Below are positions 47,201 to 58,837 of a DNA stretch of 64,000 bases, piece by piece. Origin of the DNA: Macrophomina tecta. Its lineage: Eukaryota > Ascomycota > Dothideomycetes > Botryosphaeriales > Botryosphaeriaceae. The stretch's first letter is position 1. Each line of letters begins with the position of its first letter. The stretch lies in assembly GCA_024180945.1 (NCBI GenBank), contig JAKSGN010000035.1, forward strand, positions 124,001 through 188,000, in the 5' to 3' direction. A model generated the notes under the pieces. That model was not told the origin of the DNA. It was given only the letters and a program-made list of their open reading frames with translations, and did not search any database. A program made the position numbers and the translations under genes.

Positions 47201-50200
47201 ACATCCCGATGCAAAAATACAACAGACATCAAAGCATCACCCCCCAACCACCTCACCACCAATGCGCGCTGAGATCATGGGTTGATCGGTTCCTGAGACC
47301 TCGACTGCATCGCTCTAACTCACAATGGTCCTTCTTTCCCTTGGAGTGACCCAGCCTCGGGCTGACAAAGGGATCACCAAAGGTATTTGTCCGCCTCAGT
47401 ATGCTCGCACGCCAGAATGCCACGAAGGAAAGCCGGGATCCGACGGCCTAGTGTCCTGCCGTGCCGCCCTACCTTTCCGTACGCCGGGCGCTTTCCGTCA
47501 CCCCAAGAGCATCCGGTGGGCGCCGCAGAGGGTTGGCAGCGGCGGCACGATGCAGGGGCCAGGGATGGTGGCTTGCGATGACATGGGTGGTCGTTTATCG
47601 ATATTCACATGCTTCCTTGCGCGCTGCAATGACAAGCCGCTCGATTTCGGAAGGAATGGGCGAAATGGAGGGGTGTTGGGGGAAGAGCATGGGGACCGGA
47701 GTTTGGACAGCGTTGGCGCAGGCCGTAGGCTGTTTGCAACATAGCTCTCGGCCTCAAGCTGCTGCGCGGCATTTTGCGCCTCCGTTCGCCTGGCTATATC
47801 GCTCTTTTTTTTTTTTTTTTTTTTTTACCCGTCGCATCCACATTCGTCCGCCGGCGTGCATCTTGCGACGTTGGGCGAATATGTGGCTGACCGGGCACGC
47901 GAACGCAAAGAGGCAGGTCAGCGACAGGCGTGGCCGTGCGAAAATCCAGGGTCTGGCCGTCTCGTCAATTCCAGTTCCAAGGGGGACTCAACACTGGGTT
48001 GATGCTTGATCTGGTTTCCGCGGTCCACGTGGTCTTGAATAGCCGGCGGAAGATGACGGCGCGTTGGCGCGAGAGCGGTGTCAGGGAGATCGTGGTCCTT
48101 TTCTGGGGCGCGACGCGAGGCTGCTTTTCTTCGGATTCTGGGAGCTTGATTCGCTGGCGCCGAATGGAGTCTGGTGACGAGGCAAGCGCGCTGCACGCAT
48201 CGTGAAGTCCGCCTCGCGCACGGGCGTCTGTTGTTGGAGTGCATCAAGGGCCATGAAGAAGCGGTCTGTGAGAAAGAAGGCTGCATCCTATTTTTCTTTC
48301 CTGTGTGCTCCAGCAACGCGGAGAGGAGGCCAGTGCGGGAGACGAAGGCGCAGATCGCAAGACGGTTGTTCCTGATCCAGTCATGCCTCGTCAGGCCGTC
48401 CGGCCGGGTAAGGCACGTCAGGACGTGAGAATTACCATGATAGCTTAAAACTGTCTGGTAGCTTCGACTATGAGTCGGGGCCCATCCAAAAGAGGCGGTC
48501 AACAAGCTTCGCGATCCGACATCCATGGCTGAAGCACTCGACAACCTCGACTGAGGGACTCGAAGAAGGCGATACCGCCGTTACCATGGAGTGCCTGATG
48601 GAAGAAGATGAGTGAGCGGCTTCCTATCAGGGCCATGGGCTGGCTGATTGAAGCATGTCCTCGTCGGAAGCAAATGTTTCGTTTCGACTGTTTCACTTTG
48701 GCAGAGGCATCCTGGCGGTATAACATGCTATACTTTCGCAGTAACGGAGGGACTGGAGATCAGAAGATCAAGACGGAGATCCGATCGCACGGCAAGCGTT
48801 CGTGGATTGCTTTTTCGGCTACCCCAGCTCTCCGCAGATGCAGCGATGCGGGGAATTCAATCTCTAGATTCGCTCGCAATGCGCTTTCACATGCCATCGC
48901 AGCCGCACGCTTGTGGTGTTGTACACTACTCGTGTGCAGAAGGCAATGCGTCAGGCATGCAGCGTCCGAGTAAGAAAGGCATCAGACGGGCAGCAGCAAG
49001 AATCCCCAATATCCCACAGACTTCCTAACGCCTGCGCCACCAAATCTTCTTGCCGTGCACGGCTATTAAGCTCTAATCCATCGTCGCCCTTTGCCGCCTT
49101 TCCCTACGACAGGAGGCGCATGCTGCGTGCCGTGGAGGACGATCGCACACACGTTCGCTATATTGCTGTTGTGCAACACATACCACGCGACGCAGTGCCA
49201 CCGTATGCGCGCACGGCACAAGCACACCGTTGCCCTTCCCGCCTGTCCGTTCCTTCATCCCATCCCTCCATCACTGATCAGCCCAGCCTAGCGAGAAAAA
49301 AAAAATTTCAACCGAAGCGCCCATCTTCTTCTCCGCCCCGACCACATCAAGGCGACCTGCCACCCTTCCCGGCACTGCAGATCTCCCTCGTTCCGCTCCT
49401 GCTAAAACGGAGCTGGCCAACCCCGGAAGCCAGGCCGGCAGGCGGAGAAAAGAGACGATGCTGTGAGCTCAGTGCTCAGCACATCAAGACCCTGATCTCT
49501 GCTGCCCTGCTGTTTCGTGCCTTAGCCGCTGCCGCCATGACGCAAACTCCATCCACACCCACGCCCGCACCACGCATGACATTTTCCCCCATCGAGCCTT
49601 TTCCCTGCACGACCCTCTCGCACTCTCCCATTTCCGTGCTGATCTTGCTTCCCAATCAGTCGCGCCCTCCTCAGCTGCCCACCCAGCCCACCCAGCCCAC
49701 CGTCATTCGAATTACTTTGCGTCAGCGGCGGAGCCGGCCTTCTCCCCGTCCCTGATTCTCTCTCGACGATCCCGCCAACCCGCCCACTTCGCCCTTCCGT
49801 GGTCATTATTATCATCGAGTTCTCTCAATCCCGATCATCTCGTCTCGGCCTGCTCTTCTCCCCACCCAACCCCTTGCACAGCGTAACATCGCCAACTCTG
49901 CATTACCCACCCAAAAAAGGGAGATGGCTGGGGCTTTTTCCCTCGGTCTTTCCGGCTGTTCAGCACTAAGAATGTCAATCACGGCGTTTACTGACGTTCT
50001 AGTCCCCTTCAACAAGCGAACTTTAGCGCATGCGAGCTATCACTTTGCAACTTGCTCTGTCTAGCTCTGCTCAGCCAGCAGCGGTCTCGTGTCTGATGTA
50101 ACACAGCATTCCACGCATTCCTCTACTCTCTTCTCGCCCATTCCCGTCGTTCCCCGAATGCAGGGAGGAAGGATCTCCGCGGGTGTAGCGTCTCTTGCTT

Positions 50201-53036
50201 CCGGTGGCGGGAAGGAGTGGCAAACTGGGCGGGTGTGCCTGCCAGTGGCGCTCGATGGTGGCGGCTGCGGCTGCGGCGGGTATCCCTCGTCGTGGTGGCG
50301 CCGTCGCCGCTGCTGGGTGGTGGAGCATGCTGTGGAGCATGTGGAGGTCTGGGCGAGTCGCAAGATGCGTGGTTTATACGTGTGGCGGGATTAACAGGGA
50401 CTAAAGGGACTGCTGGATATTATGGTAAGTTGTACCATGAAGCGGAGCATGATGGTGGTTCATGCGCACAACCCGTCATGTGTACATACGTCTGGCTGGA
50501 AGAGTCGGTTGCTTGGCAGGGTGCACTTCATGCGATGCGTTGAAGTAAGCCCGCAGCGGATGGTGGTAGAAATTGCTTTGCGGCTGCGCAAGCTCGTATG
50601 GGTTTGAAATAGCCACTCAGTTGTATACGCTCCTCGTCCGGAAGACTGCTTCGAGTCCCTGCGGGCCTGCTCAGTCCTAGAATACTCATTGCCGTTCACC
50701 GTAAGCCCGTCCGGCAGTGGGCGAGAGAGCATTGGAGATGTGTCGATGTGTCAATGCTGTGCAACAATGGCTTTGCGCAAAACGGGAGCCGACTCAGCTG
50801 GACATTCTTAGTTGTCTTCTATAATTGCCGCTCTGAATTACATTACCTTTGAGCACATTCAATGTGGCGCTGTCGTTGCCTCCGCGACCCAAGCAACGTA
50901 TGTACATGAGCGGATGGACATCGGGGCATTTACAATATTCTTCGTCGAGAACACCAGGACAGGCACAAGGATATGTAAGAAGTGACCTTTCTATTCGGGC
51001 GTCAACGTTTTCAATCTTCCAACCCTATACTATCTGGAAAAATGCGGCAACTCTTGTGCATTCTCACTTCTTGTTGCAATATACTGAAAGGGCGGCTCAT
51101 GTCAAGCAGGCTAAGAGTCTAGTCCAAATAAAGCTGTTGTCTATATAGCTGGACCGCACCTGCATATACCCACATGCGATTCGTGTGTGTGTGTCGCAGG
51201 TTCGCTTCATCGCCGCGACCGATCTGGTATATGCACTCGACCACACACACCCCCCCACCAATCCCACAACGTGAAGCATGGCAGATCAATAGCTGCAAGG
51301 CATTCAAGGTTCGTTCATCTCTCAGCCACTGAATTTGCAATATCGCATCCTGCAAGCCCTTTTCTTCCGTCACACCCCATCGGCTCCCTGCAGACCGCGT
51401 TCAATCTTGGTTCCCGTGGTTACACGCATGTATCATAAAGAGACATGCCTCCTCCCGCTGTTACTCGGCATCCGCGTAAGCAGCAATGCGAACCGGCACT
51501 CTACATGTTGTGCATCCACTGCATATCACATGCTCGTCGATGACATATATTTCTTGGTTTGTGCTCGGCTAGCTGCAGTGTGCAAGATCAGCTGTACTGC
51601 GATAGTGCTCGCATATGCTAGGATATGTTAACATGAGAAAATATTTGAGCAGTTCGTTGCATTACAAAGGATCTAAAGTAAGTGTACGAGTCATAATGGT
51701 CTGATCAAGCTTCACGATTAACATGACAGCTGTATGTAGGAAAAGAAATGATAAAAAAAAAAAGCACTTTTGACTAAAATACTGCATGTCCGTACCTTCA
51801 GCATCCCAGGATAAGGCGATCTTCACCGGCGTGCGACTGGAAAAAAGCAAGAAGATGGAATGATGGGTGTAAAAAGCACTGACGATAGTCTTCAGTGATG
51901 GAGCGACAACCTCCGTTGCAACCATGCAAACGAAGACACTGAGGCTGTTTGAAGGCGAACATGCGTGTAGCAGTAGATAGTCCAAATGAGAATACTCGAT
52001 TGTAATGTAGCGGCTCCTGGCCCTTGTTAGATAGTCTGCAGTTTCACCAAAGCCCTCTGAGGGACAACCATTGAGTTCAAACAGAGGCAACTCCAGGGGG
52101 TCTAAGCTGCCGACCGCTCGACAACCACAAAGCTACGCTCCACGAATAATGCACTCAAACGTTCGGTAGTTCCGGTATGCAAAGGTCCGATGGAAGAGAC
52201 ACTCCAGACCGAAAGCGGCTCCGCAACGCCCGGCAAATACGGTCACGGACGCTGAGACAACAAGCCCACCGCCGCCATCACATCCAGAACAAACGCAAAC
52301 CCAACCATCCGCGCTTCCTTTCCGAGGAAATGCAAAGAGCTCCGCTACGAAGATCATTCCCGAATCGCGCAATAGCACATGTTTCGCAAAGCTACTTCCT
52401 TTCTGCCGTTCCCTTTCGATAGAGCCAACACAACGATGCCTGCTTTCCATCGAGCCAAACCTTAAATTTTCCTGCCAGTCCATTCCTCGACCTCACTAAA
52501 GCTCGTCCGCTTCGCCCAATCCGGCCGTTCGAGGGGAGCTTTAACCACAATCACCCCTGTCGGAGGACCATTGCCGTAGTTCTACCATAGTTCAAGACAA
52601 CACATCCAACGGCTTGAACAATAACCTTTTATTGGTTTGACGTCAGGTCTTGTCCCACCATCCGCTGTGACGAGACTGCCAATCCGCAGGCTCTACCATT
52701 AATACTATTTCGGCCGAACCAAGATTCTCATTAAGCACCATTTAACTCTATCTTCCAAACTCGGACGCGTTCGGCTTCGGATCTACTTCACAACCACGAT
52801 CATCCCCAACCTGAGCGCTGGTCAATGCTGCATATTTACTGATGCGTTAGCGCTAACGGCTATCCATCTTGCCCGTGCGGTCGACGCTTGAGGTACCTGG
52901 TTTCTCTTTGATCCATGCACACAATCAAATGCCCTCTGCACTCCCCAAGACTTCAATGCCCGCTGAAAAGCCCTGGAAACCATCGAAGCGTCCATTTGTT
53001 CATGCCTTCAAATTAAAGGTCTACTCATCCGATACC
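44212..53036. other. 8.8-kb gene-poor region
   Basis: No recognisable protein or RNA gene. From 44.3 to 46.8 kb the sequence is GC-rich and low complexity (repeated CAGCTC and GCCGC words), with overlapping long ORFs on both strands that show no family features. There is a T22 run at 47805-47826. A plus-strand pyrimidine-rich leader-like stretch runs about 49250-50000, and an isolated TGACGTCA palindrome lies at 52638-52645. It may hold an unannotated non-coding transcript or long UTRs; I see nothing definite. Confidence 0.5.
47805..47826. repeat. T22 homopolymer
   Basis: Uninterrupted run of 22 T in the gene-poor region. Confidence 0.85.
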
Positions 53037-55882
53037 TCAGCTTCCCAACTCCACCCTCCTCTCCAACACCGCTCTCGCTTCCGCCTCCGTCAGACTGTCA
53101 AATCCCAGCTCCTCCAACACTTGCCTCGCCTGCTCATTATCCGCAAAAACCCTCTTCTCCACATCCCACAGGGCCATCTGCCCTCCCGCATCACTCCCAC
53201 CGCCACCTCCCTCTTCCTCTTCCACCCCCGCTGCGCCCTTACCCCTGACAGGCAAACCCAACAACGCCACGCCCTCCCTGACCTTGCGCAACCCGCCTGC
53301 CGCGCACCCATCGCCGACCCAGCGATCCAGCACCTCCCCTACAGCGCCGATATCCGCCTTCAACTGCGCCGCGCCCGCAGTGCTGAACGAGTGGCGCATG
53401 AGGATGCCGTCCCAGACGCCCTGCTCGATGGCCTTAGCAGCCTCCCTCGCGATGCGACGAAGCGGGGCGCGGGCGAGAGCTCTGTGGAGGAAGGCGAACG
53501 ATGAGGTGAGGTAGCTGAGGAGGGGCTCGAGCTCTGGGGTGATGTTATTGGCCGAGGACTGGGGGACGGCGGTGAAGGAGGTGGAGTTGGAGAGGGTGGT
53601 CCATGGGTTGATGTTGCGGTAGGCGCGGAGCGATTCGCGGATATTGTAGGTCAGCTGGTCAGCGATGATGGCCTCGGAGCGGACGCGCAGACGGTTGTAT
53701 GCGCCGGCCGTCTCGTCGAAGAGGGCGCCCGTGTCTTCTTCAGAACCGACGGCGCTGGAAGTGCGTTCGGCGACGGCGGCCACAGAAAGAGGGCCTGCAA
53801 GGTTGGTTGAGCGGCGGCGGCGGGCGCGGTCTTGTAGCTCATCCCAAAGTTCAAGGAAGAAGACGTCGTCGCTCCAATCGCGCATGGCTCGTTCGAGGTA
53901 GTCGGCGCTGCCGAACACGCGGCAGAGGCGATCGAGACCAGCGACGCCTTGAAGATTTGCTTGTTCCTCGCGGCTTATACCCTGTACTGCACGACCCACT
54001 GAGGAGGTCATGGTAAGATAGGCTTCCAGACTAGAATGCAAGCGCTCGTGGAAACGGTCGAAGATGGAGATCTGGACATCGATAAGAAACGAAAGCTTCT
54101 GGGAGAATGAAGACAGAGGTCTGTATCGATCTGAGGGCAAGGTTAGTGATATCCAGCAAGATTTTCCGAAGCCACGTTACCAGTAATGGTCTCCAGCAAG
54201 TCGTTGACTCGAATTGCAGCTTTCGTGGGCTTCGTCGCGCCAGGATCCACGCTGTCATAGTCTAGCTCTCCACTGTCCGCCGTGTCGATAATACTTTGAT
54301 ACCTCGCAAGTGCGACTGTCGAATGATTAGAGTGCTGGCTATATCTCACATGGGCCGAAAAAGAGGGGGGCGTCTTTTGTCCTTGTTCGCGGTTGCACTA
54401 GCTCGTGATGTTTTACATGACGAGAATTAAAGGTATTGATGATAAATGAAATATTCCATTCCAAAGAGTTTTGCTTGCCAAGTCGGTGGGATGCAATACA
54501 GAAGGGATCTTGGGAAATATATGTCTAGGAAACGAAACATCGGAGACTTACAGTCCTTCTCAACTTGGAGCCAGCGACCAAACCAATCTTGAGAGACAAG
54601 CACCTCCCATGCAAGGCCTTTCCAGCCTTCAGCGCCGTTGCCACCGTCATATCTCCAATCCTCTTTCAAAGAAGTATCAAAGTTCATGACCTCATGCATC
54701 AGGTGGCTCAGCAGTTGCGGCTGGTTAGCAACCTTGGGCAAGGTCGAGAATATTTTAGAGCGTAGCATGGGCAGGAGCGCCGTGATAAAGGCAGATGTCG
54801 CATCAATATAGGCAGCATTCAAACCCAAGTCCGTACCTCTGAACTGAGAGAGGAGGATGGGCTGAAGGTTATCGACAACAAAGGGATTGTAATTGTTCAG
54901 CAAGTCCACAACGTGAGAAAGGAAGTACTCGGGTTTGTCCAAGCGGTTGGTGGGCTTGTCGCCTTCGAAATGATACCTGAAGCGCATCTCGAGTGGCTGC
55001 ACGAGTACCTCGAACGGCAGCAGAACCAGCGGAGCTTTGCTTCCTTTCGGGCCAGCGGCGGCATTCTCGGCCGCTTCGAGTTCAGGCATCTGCAAATCAA
55101 GCAACTTACCAACAGCAGCGGCCCATTGCTCCTGGAGCGAACCAAGGAAGCTTGTCTCGGGGCGTTTGGGCCAGTCTATCTTCTTCAACACGGCGTCCAG
55201 TTCCTTCGAGAAGGCGTCCCGGAGGTGGCCGCGGACATGCTGGGTTGTCCTAGCAATGTGGTCGATAAGGTGGGGAGCGGCTCCCTCGGCAGCCTCATGC
55301 AGCGGGGCAAGACGGGCATCGAGGGCCTTGAGCTGGCGGTAGGATTCGAGGGCTGCTTCGCCGGACGTGGTGAGGGCGTCGCCGGATGCCGTACTGCGCA
55401 TGAAACTCAGCTCGGTGCCGCGACACAGCCGGTGTGGGGTAGAGCGGCATACCTCAGCTGGCCAACCTCTCTGAGCCGCTGGCCGTACCGGGCGGCAATT
55501 TCCAGTGTGTGTAGCTTGGCCATGCTCTGCTCAAAGCGGGCCACGGCATCGTCGCTAGCGTCGGAGAGGGCGACGATTTGCAGGCGGCGGTCAATGTCGT
55601 GCTGGTCGCGCTCAAATTGGTGGTGCTGCTGGCGCAGCTGGCGGTGGTGCTCGTCGGCCTCGGCGCGGGCGTCGTGGGCATCCTTCTCGGCCTGCTCGAG
55701 CTGCTGGGGGGTTAATGCGGGCGGGCGGGACATGGGCAGAGCTGCGGCGAGCTCACCTGTTGCTGCAGCAGGCCGTGCTGGGTGCGGATGTTGGACAGCA
55801 GGTGGTCGAGCTGCTGCAGGTCGGCGTGCGTCTGCAGCTGGTCGTCGAGGTAGGCGGCGACGCGCTCGTGGACATCGGCCAT
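53037..55882 (-). CDS. RINT1/Tip20 family ER vesicle-tethering protein
   Basis: Five exons: 55757-55882, 55453-55703, 54552-55405, 54181-54315 and 53037-54130; 819 aa. Exon 2 starts at a CAGCAG tandem acceptor, so one Gln is uncertain. The N-terminus is coiled coil (QLQTHADLQQLDHLLSNI; QLRQQHHQFERDQHDIDRR). The RINT1/TIP20 domain follows from about residue 190: FLSHVVDLLNNYNPF, a long helical body with WFGRWLQVEKDFALARYQS formed across the 236-nt intron, then DYDSVDPGATKPTKAAIRVNDLLETITDRYRPL, also spliced. It ends in an AP-type helix region (FADNEQARQVLEELGFDSLTEAEARAVLERR). Tip20 works with Dsl1 and Sec39 to tether retrograde COPI vesicles at the ER; RINT1 does so with ZW10 and NAG. The same role is inferred. 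It is divergent from NOP9. Confidence 0.93.
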
Positions 55883-56322
55883 GGTGGGCGGTGGGCGCGG
55901 GCGGGGGCGTGGGCGAGGGCGTGGGCGTGGGCGAGGGCGCGGAGGTGACGTGGATGGGTGTTTGTGGCTGCCGGGCGGGCAGGCTCGCCGGGTGCACCGT
56001 TGACTCGCCGGGGGCGCTGAGGCAGAAGCAGGGCTGGAGGCTGGAGGCTGGAGGCCATGCTGGCTGGCTGCGCTTAGGGCACATATCTCAGATCCAGGGC
56101 CCCGCGATCTCTGCGCGGCAATCGTCTGCTAGCGCGCATCACTTGTGCTCCGACCATCACCACCCATATTTTAGCTGGCCTGCTGCCACTCCTCTCCTCT
56201 GCTGACCGCGCCACCGCCCCTGCCGACTTGCCCCACCCTCCCTCTTCCGCTCGCCCATCCGAATCTTCCCTCCATCCCGCCTCGCTCGCCGCAGTCCTCT
56301 CCGTCGCAGGAAAAAAAAAAAA
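55883..56322. promoter_or_regulatory. Shared divergent promoter of RINT1/Tip20 and NOP9
   Basis: Only 440 bp between the two start codons. It is G-rich near the RINT1 start and has CT-rich tracts with an A13 run directly before the NOP9 ATG. No TATA box is evident. Confidence 0.6.
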
Positions 56323-58481
56323 ATGCCCAAGGAAAACAAGAAGCGCGGCCGCCGCGAGGAGCGCAAGAAGCGCAAGCTCGAGCACCACCAAGACGATGAC
56401 GAGAACCAGAACAAGCGGTCCCGCTTGGAGGACCAGGACAACTTTGTCGCGCTTGGGAACGGTCACACGGAAAATCTCGGTGGCGAGCAGCAAGACCAGG
56501 CTGGACTTGGTGGAGACATGGTCTTCTACGGCATGCTGGACGAGGAAGAACAGGAATACTTCAAGCGTGCAGACGAGCTCCTGGAGCTGAACCAGTTCGA
56601 GGACCTGGAGTCGCGCGCCCTCTTCCTTGCGAATGTCTACCGCGAGGCCGACGGCAAGGAGCTGAAGCTGGCAAACAGCCAGTCGTGCTCCAGATTGATG
56701 GAGCGCTTGATCCAGCTGTCTGACGTCAAGCAACTGAAAGTTCTCTTTCAGAAATTCAGCGGACAGTGAGTCGCCGCCCTCCTGTTACTCAGACTTCGTA
56801 TTAACTCTACAGCTTCCTCAACCTAATCCAACACCGATTTGCCTCCCATTGCTGCGAAGCCCTCTTTATCCAGTCCGCCCCAGTCGTCTCAGAAGAGATG
56901 ATACACCCGCCTGAAGACCAGTACATCGATCCGCAAGATGTGCAAGTCTCCATGGAGAATCTGTTTCTGTACGCCATAAATGAATTGGAGGGAAACCTGG
57001 GCTTCCTCATGACGGACCGCTTTGCGTCGCACGCGCTACGGGTGTTACTTGTGGTTCTGGCCGGCGAACCTCTGGAGCGCTCCGCACACCGGTCGTTGTT
57101 GCACAGCAAGAAGAAAGAGAAGGTCACAGTTGCGCAAGCAGAAAAAAGTGGCAACATTCTGGAGAGCCGGGCTGTACCCGACTCGTTCATCCAAACGCTG
57201 GAGAAGACGATCAGGAACAGTGTGGCTGGCCTAGACTCAACCTATCTCCGCGCCCTTGCCACTCACCAGACCGGTAACCCAGTTCTGCAGCTCCTCGTCA
57301 GATTGGAGCTCGGCCAGTTTGGCAAGCAGCGCGCAAAAGACGAGAATTCGATTATCCGGACTTTGCTCCCCGATGACCCTATCACTGAGGGCACCGACAG
57401 CTATAAATTCATTAACGGTTTGATATACGACCCAATCGGCTCACGTCTGGTGGAGACAATTGTCGAATTCGCTCCGGGCAAGACGTTCAAAGCGCTTCAC
57501 AAAGAACTATTCAAGGAGCGCATTGGCAGCATGGCACGGAACGAGATTGCCGGCTATGTTGTAGCCAAGGTTCTGGAGCGTCTCAGCAAAGAGGATTTGG
57601 AAGAGGCGATGCGGCTGATTCTACCCCAAATTCCTAACATGGTGGAGCGCAATCGTACGGTGGTGATCCGGACGTTAATCGAACGATGCTCGGCGAGATC
57701 GATCGATACGACACCAATTGCGGCGAAGCTTGAGACAGCTTTCTCGGGCCCCAACGGATTTGACATTGCACGTTTGCTCCGCCTGGGCGAGGCGGTGACT
57801 GGCGATGGGGGCAAAGCCACGTCCAATGGACAGACCGCTTCTCACCAGCCAAGCTCGGATCGCCTACATGGGTCGCTTCTCGCTCAGGCAATGCTCGCTG
57901 TTGAGGGACCACTCAGTGCGCTCATTTTCGACTCTCTGGCCCGTTTGGGAACGCCCCTGGCCTTGAACATGGCAAGATCGGCGGCGGCGAGCCGAGCATT
58001 GCAGGGGGCGCTGACTTCACCGATCGCCACAATCATCTTCCGCCGCAAGGTGATCCAGCAGTTCTACGGCCACATTGGGGAAATGGCGCTGGACCCATCG
58101 GCCTCACACGTAATTGACGCGATCTGGCAGGGCACGCACGGGCTGGCATTCATTCGGGAACGCATCGCGGAGGAGCTGGCAGAGAACGAGGCGGCCCTAC
58201 GTGAGTCGTTTGTGGGGCGCAAGGTGTGGAGGAATTGGAAAATGGACCTGTACAAGCGACATCGGTCAGAGTGGGTGACGCAGTCGCGCAGCACGGCGGG
58301 CGACGGTGCATTTGTTCCGTTTCCGGAAGACACGGCGGACAGGAAGAAGGGCAAGGGAGCCAAGTCGGGGGGGATTGAAGCAGCTCGGGCACGGAAGGTC
58401 GCGGCAAAGCTGGGAAAGAATCGGGAAACTGACAAGAAGGGCAAGCAGCGTGGGTCGCACAGAGCAGGCGGGCGGGCGTAG
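56323..58481 (+). CDS. NOP9: Nucleolar pumilio-repeat protein Nop9
   Basis: Two exons, 56323-56765 and 56813-58481, with a 47-nt intron that splits the CAC codon; 703 aa. A strongly basic N-terminus ([20 protein letters not shown]) is a nucleolar-type signal. The Pumilio-like repeats follow: [106 protein letters not shown] and [15 protein letters not shown]. It ends with [13 protein letters not shown] and a basic tail. Nop9 binds the ITS1/18S junction in 20S pre-rRNA and restrains Nob1 cleavage during 40S ribosome assembly. The length (about 670-720 aa) and repeat layout match the fungal family. Confidence 0.96.
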
Positions 58482-58837
58482 GCATCGTACGAGCAGCACG
58501 CGGCGGACTGGAGAGGTGGAAAGGGAGGTCTCGTGTGTCTCAAACTGGGGGCCAGATGCCAGGGCTGTTGAAGGACTATCGGAGACCCAGATCGGCGGGT
58601 CGGGATCGCGTAGATCGGCTGTCATCACGCGGTTGACGGGCAGGGACTGCCGCGGGGCCTTCGATCCCTGCCGCCCGGGAAAAGTCAGCAGTAATTCCGT
58701 CATCTCCAACTTTTTTTGCTTATTGCGCCTGCCGACAAACACCCCACTTGTGCACGCTCTGCGCATCTGCATCTGCATCTGCATCTGCATCTGCATCATC
58801 ATCTTATACCAAACTGCCCCCTCTCTGGATCTGTGCC
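58482..58837. other. Intergenic / decarboxylase leader
   Basis: 356 bp between the NOP9 stop and the decarboxylase ATG, both genes on the plus strand. It contains (CATCTG)5 at 58764-58793 in the probable 5' leader. Confidence 0.6.
58764..58793. repeat. (CATCTG)5 hexanucleotide microsatellite
   Basis: Five perfect copies, followed by CATCATC, 45 bp before the decarboxylase ATG. Confidence 0.9.

Noticed and set aside
48913..49755. 280-aa plus-strand ORF
   Set aside because: Pro/Ser/Arg-rich translation of pyrimidine-rich leader-like DNA with no domain; looks like an open frame by composition.
51662..52090. 142-aa minus-strand ORF with hydrophobic segments
   Set aside because: Hydrophobic runs come from A/T homopolymers; no family resemblance or promoter support.
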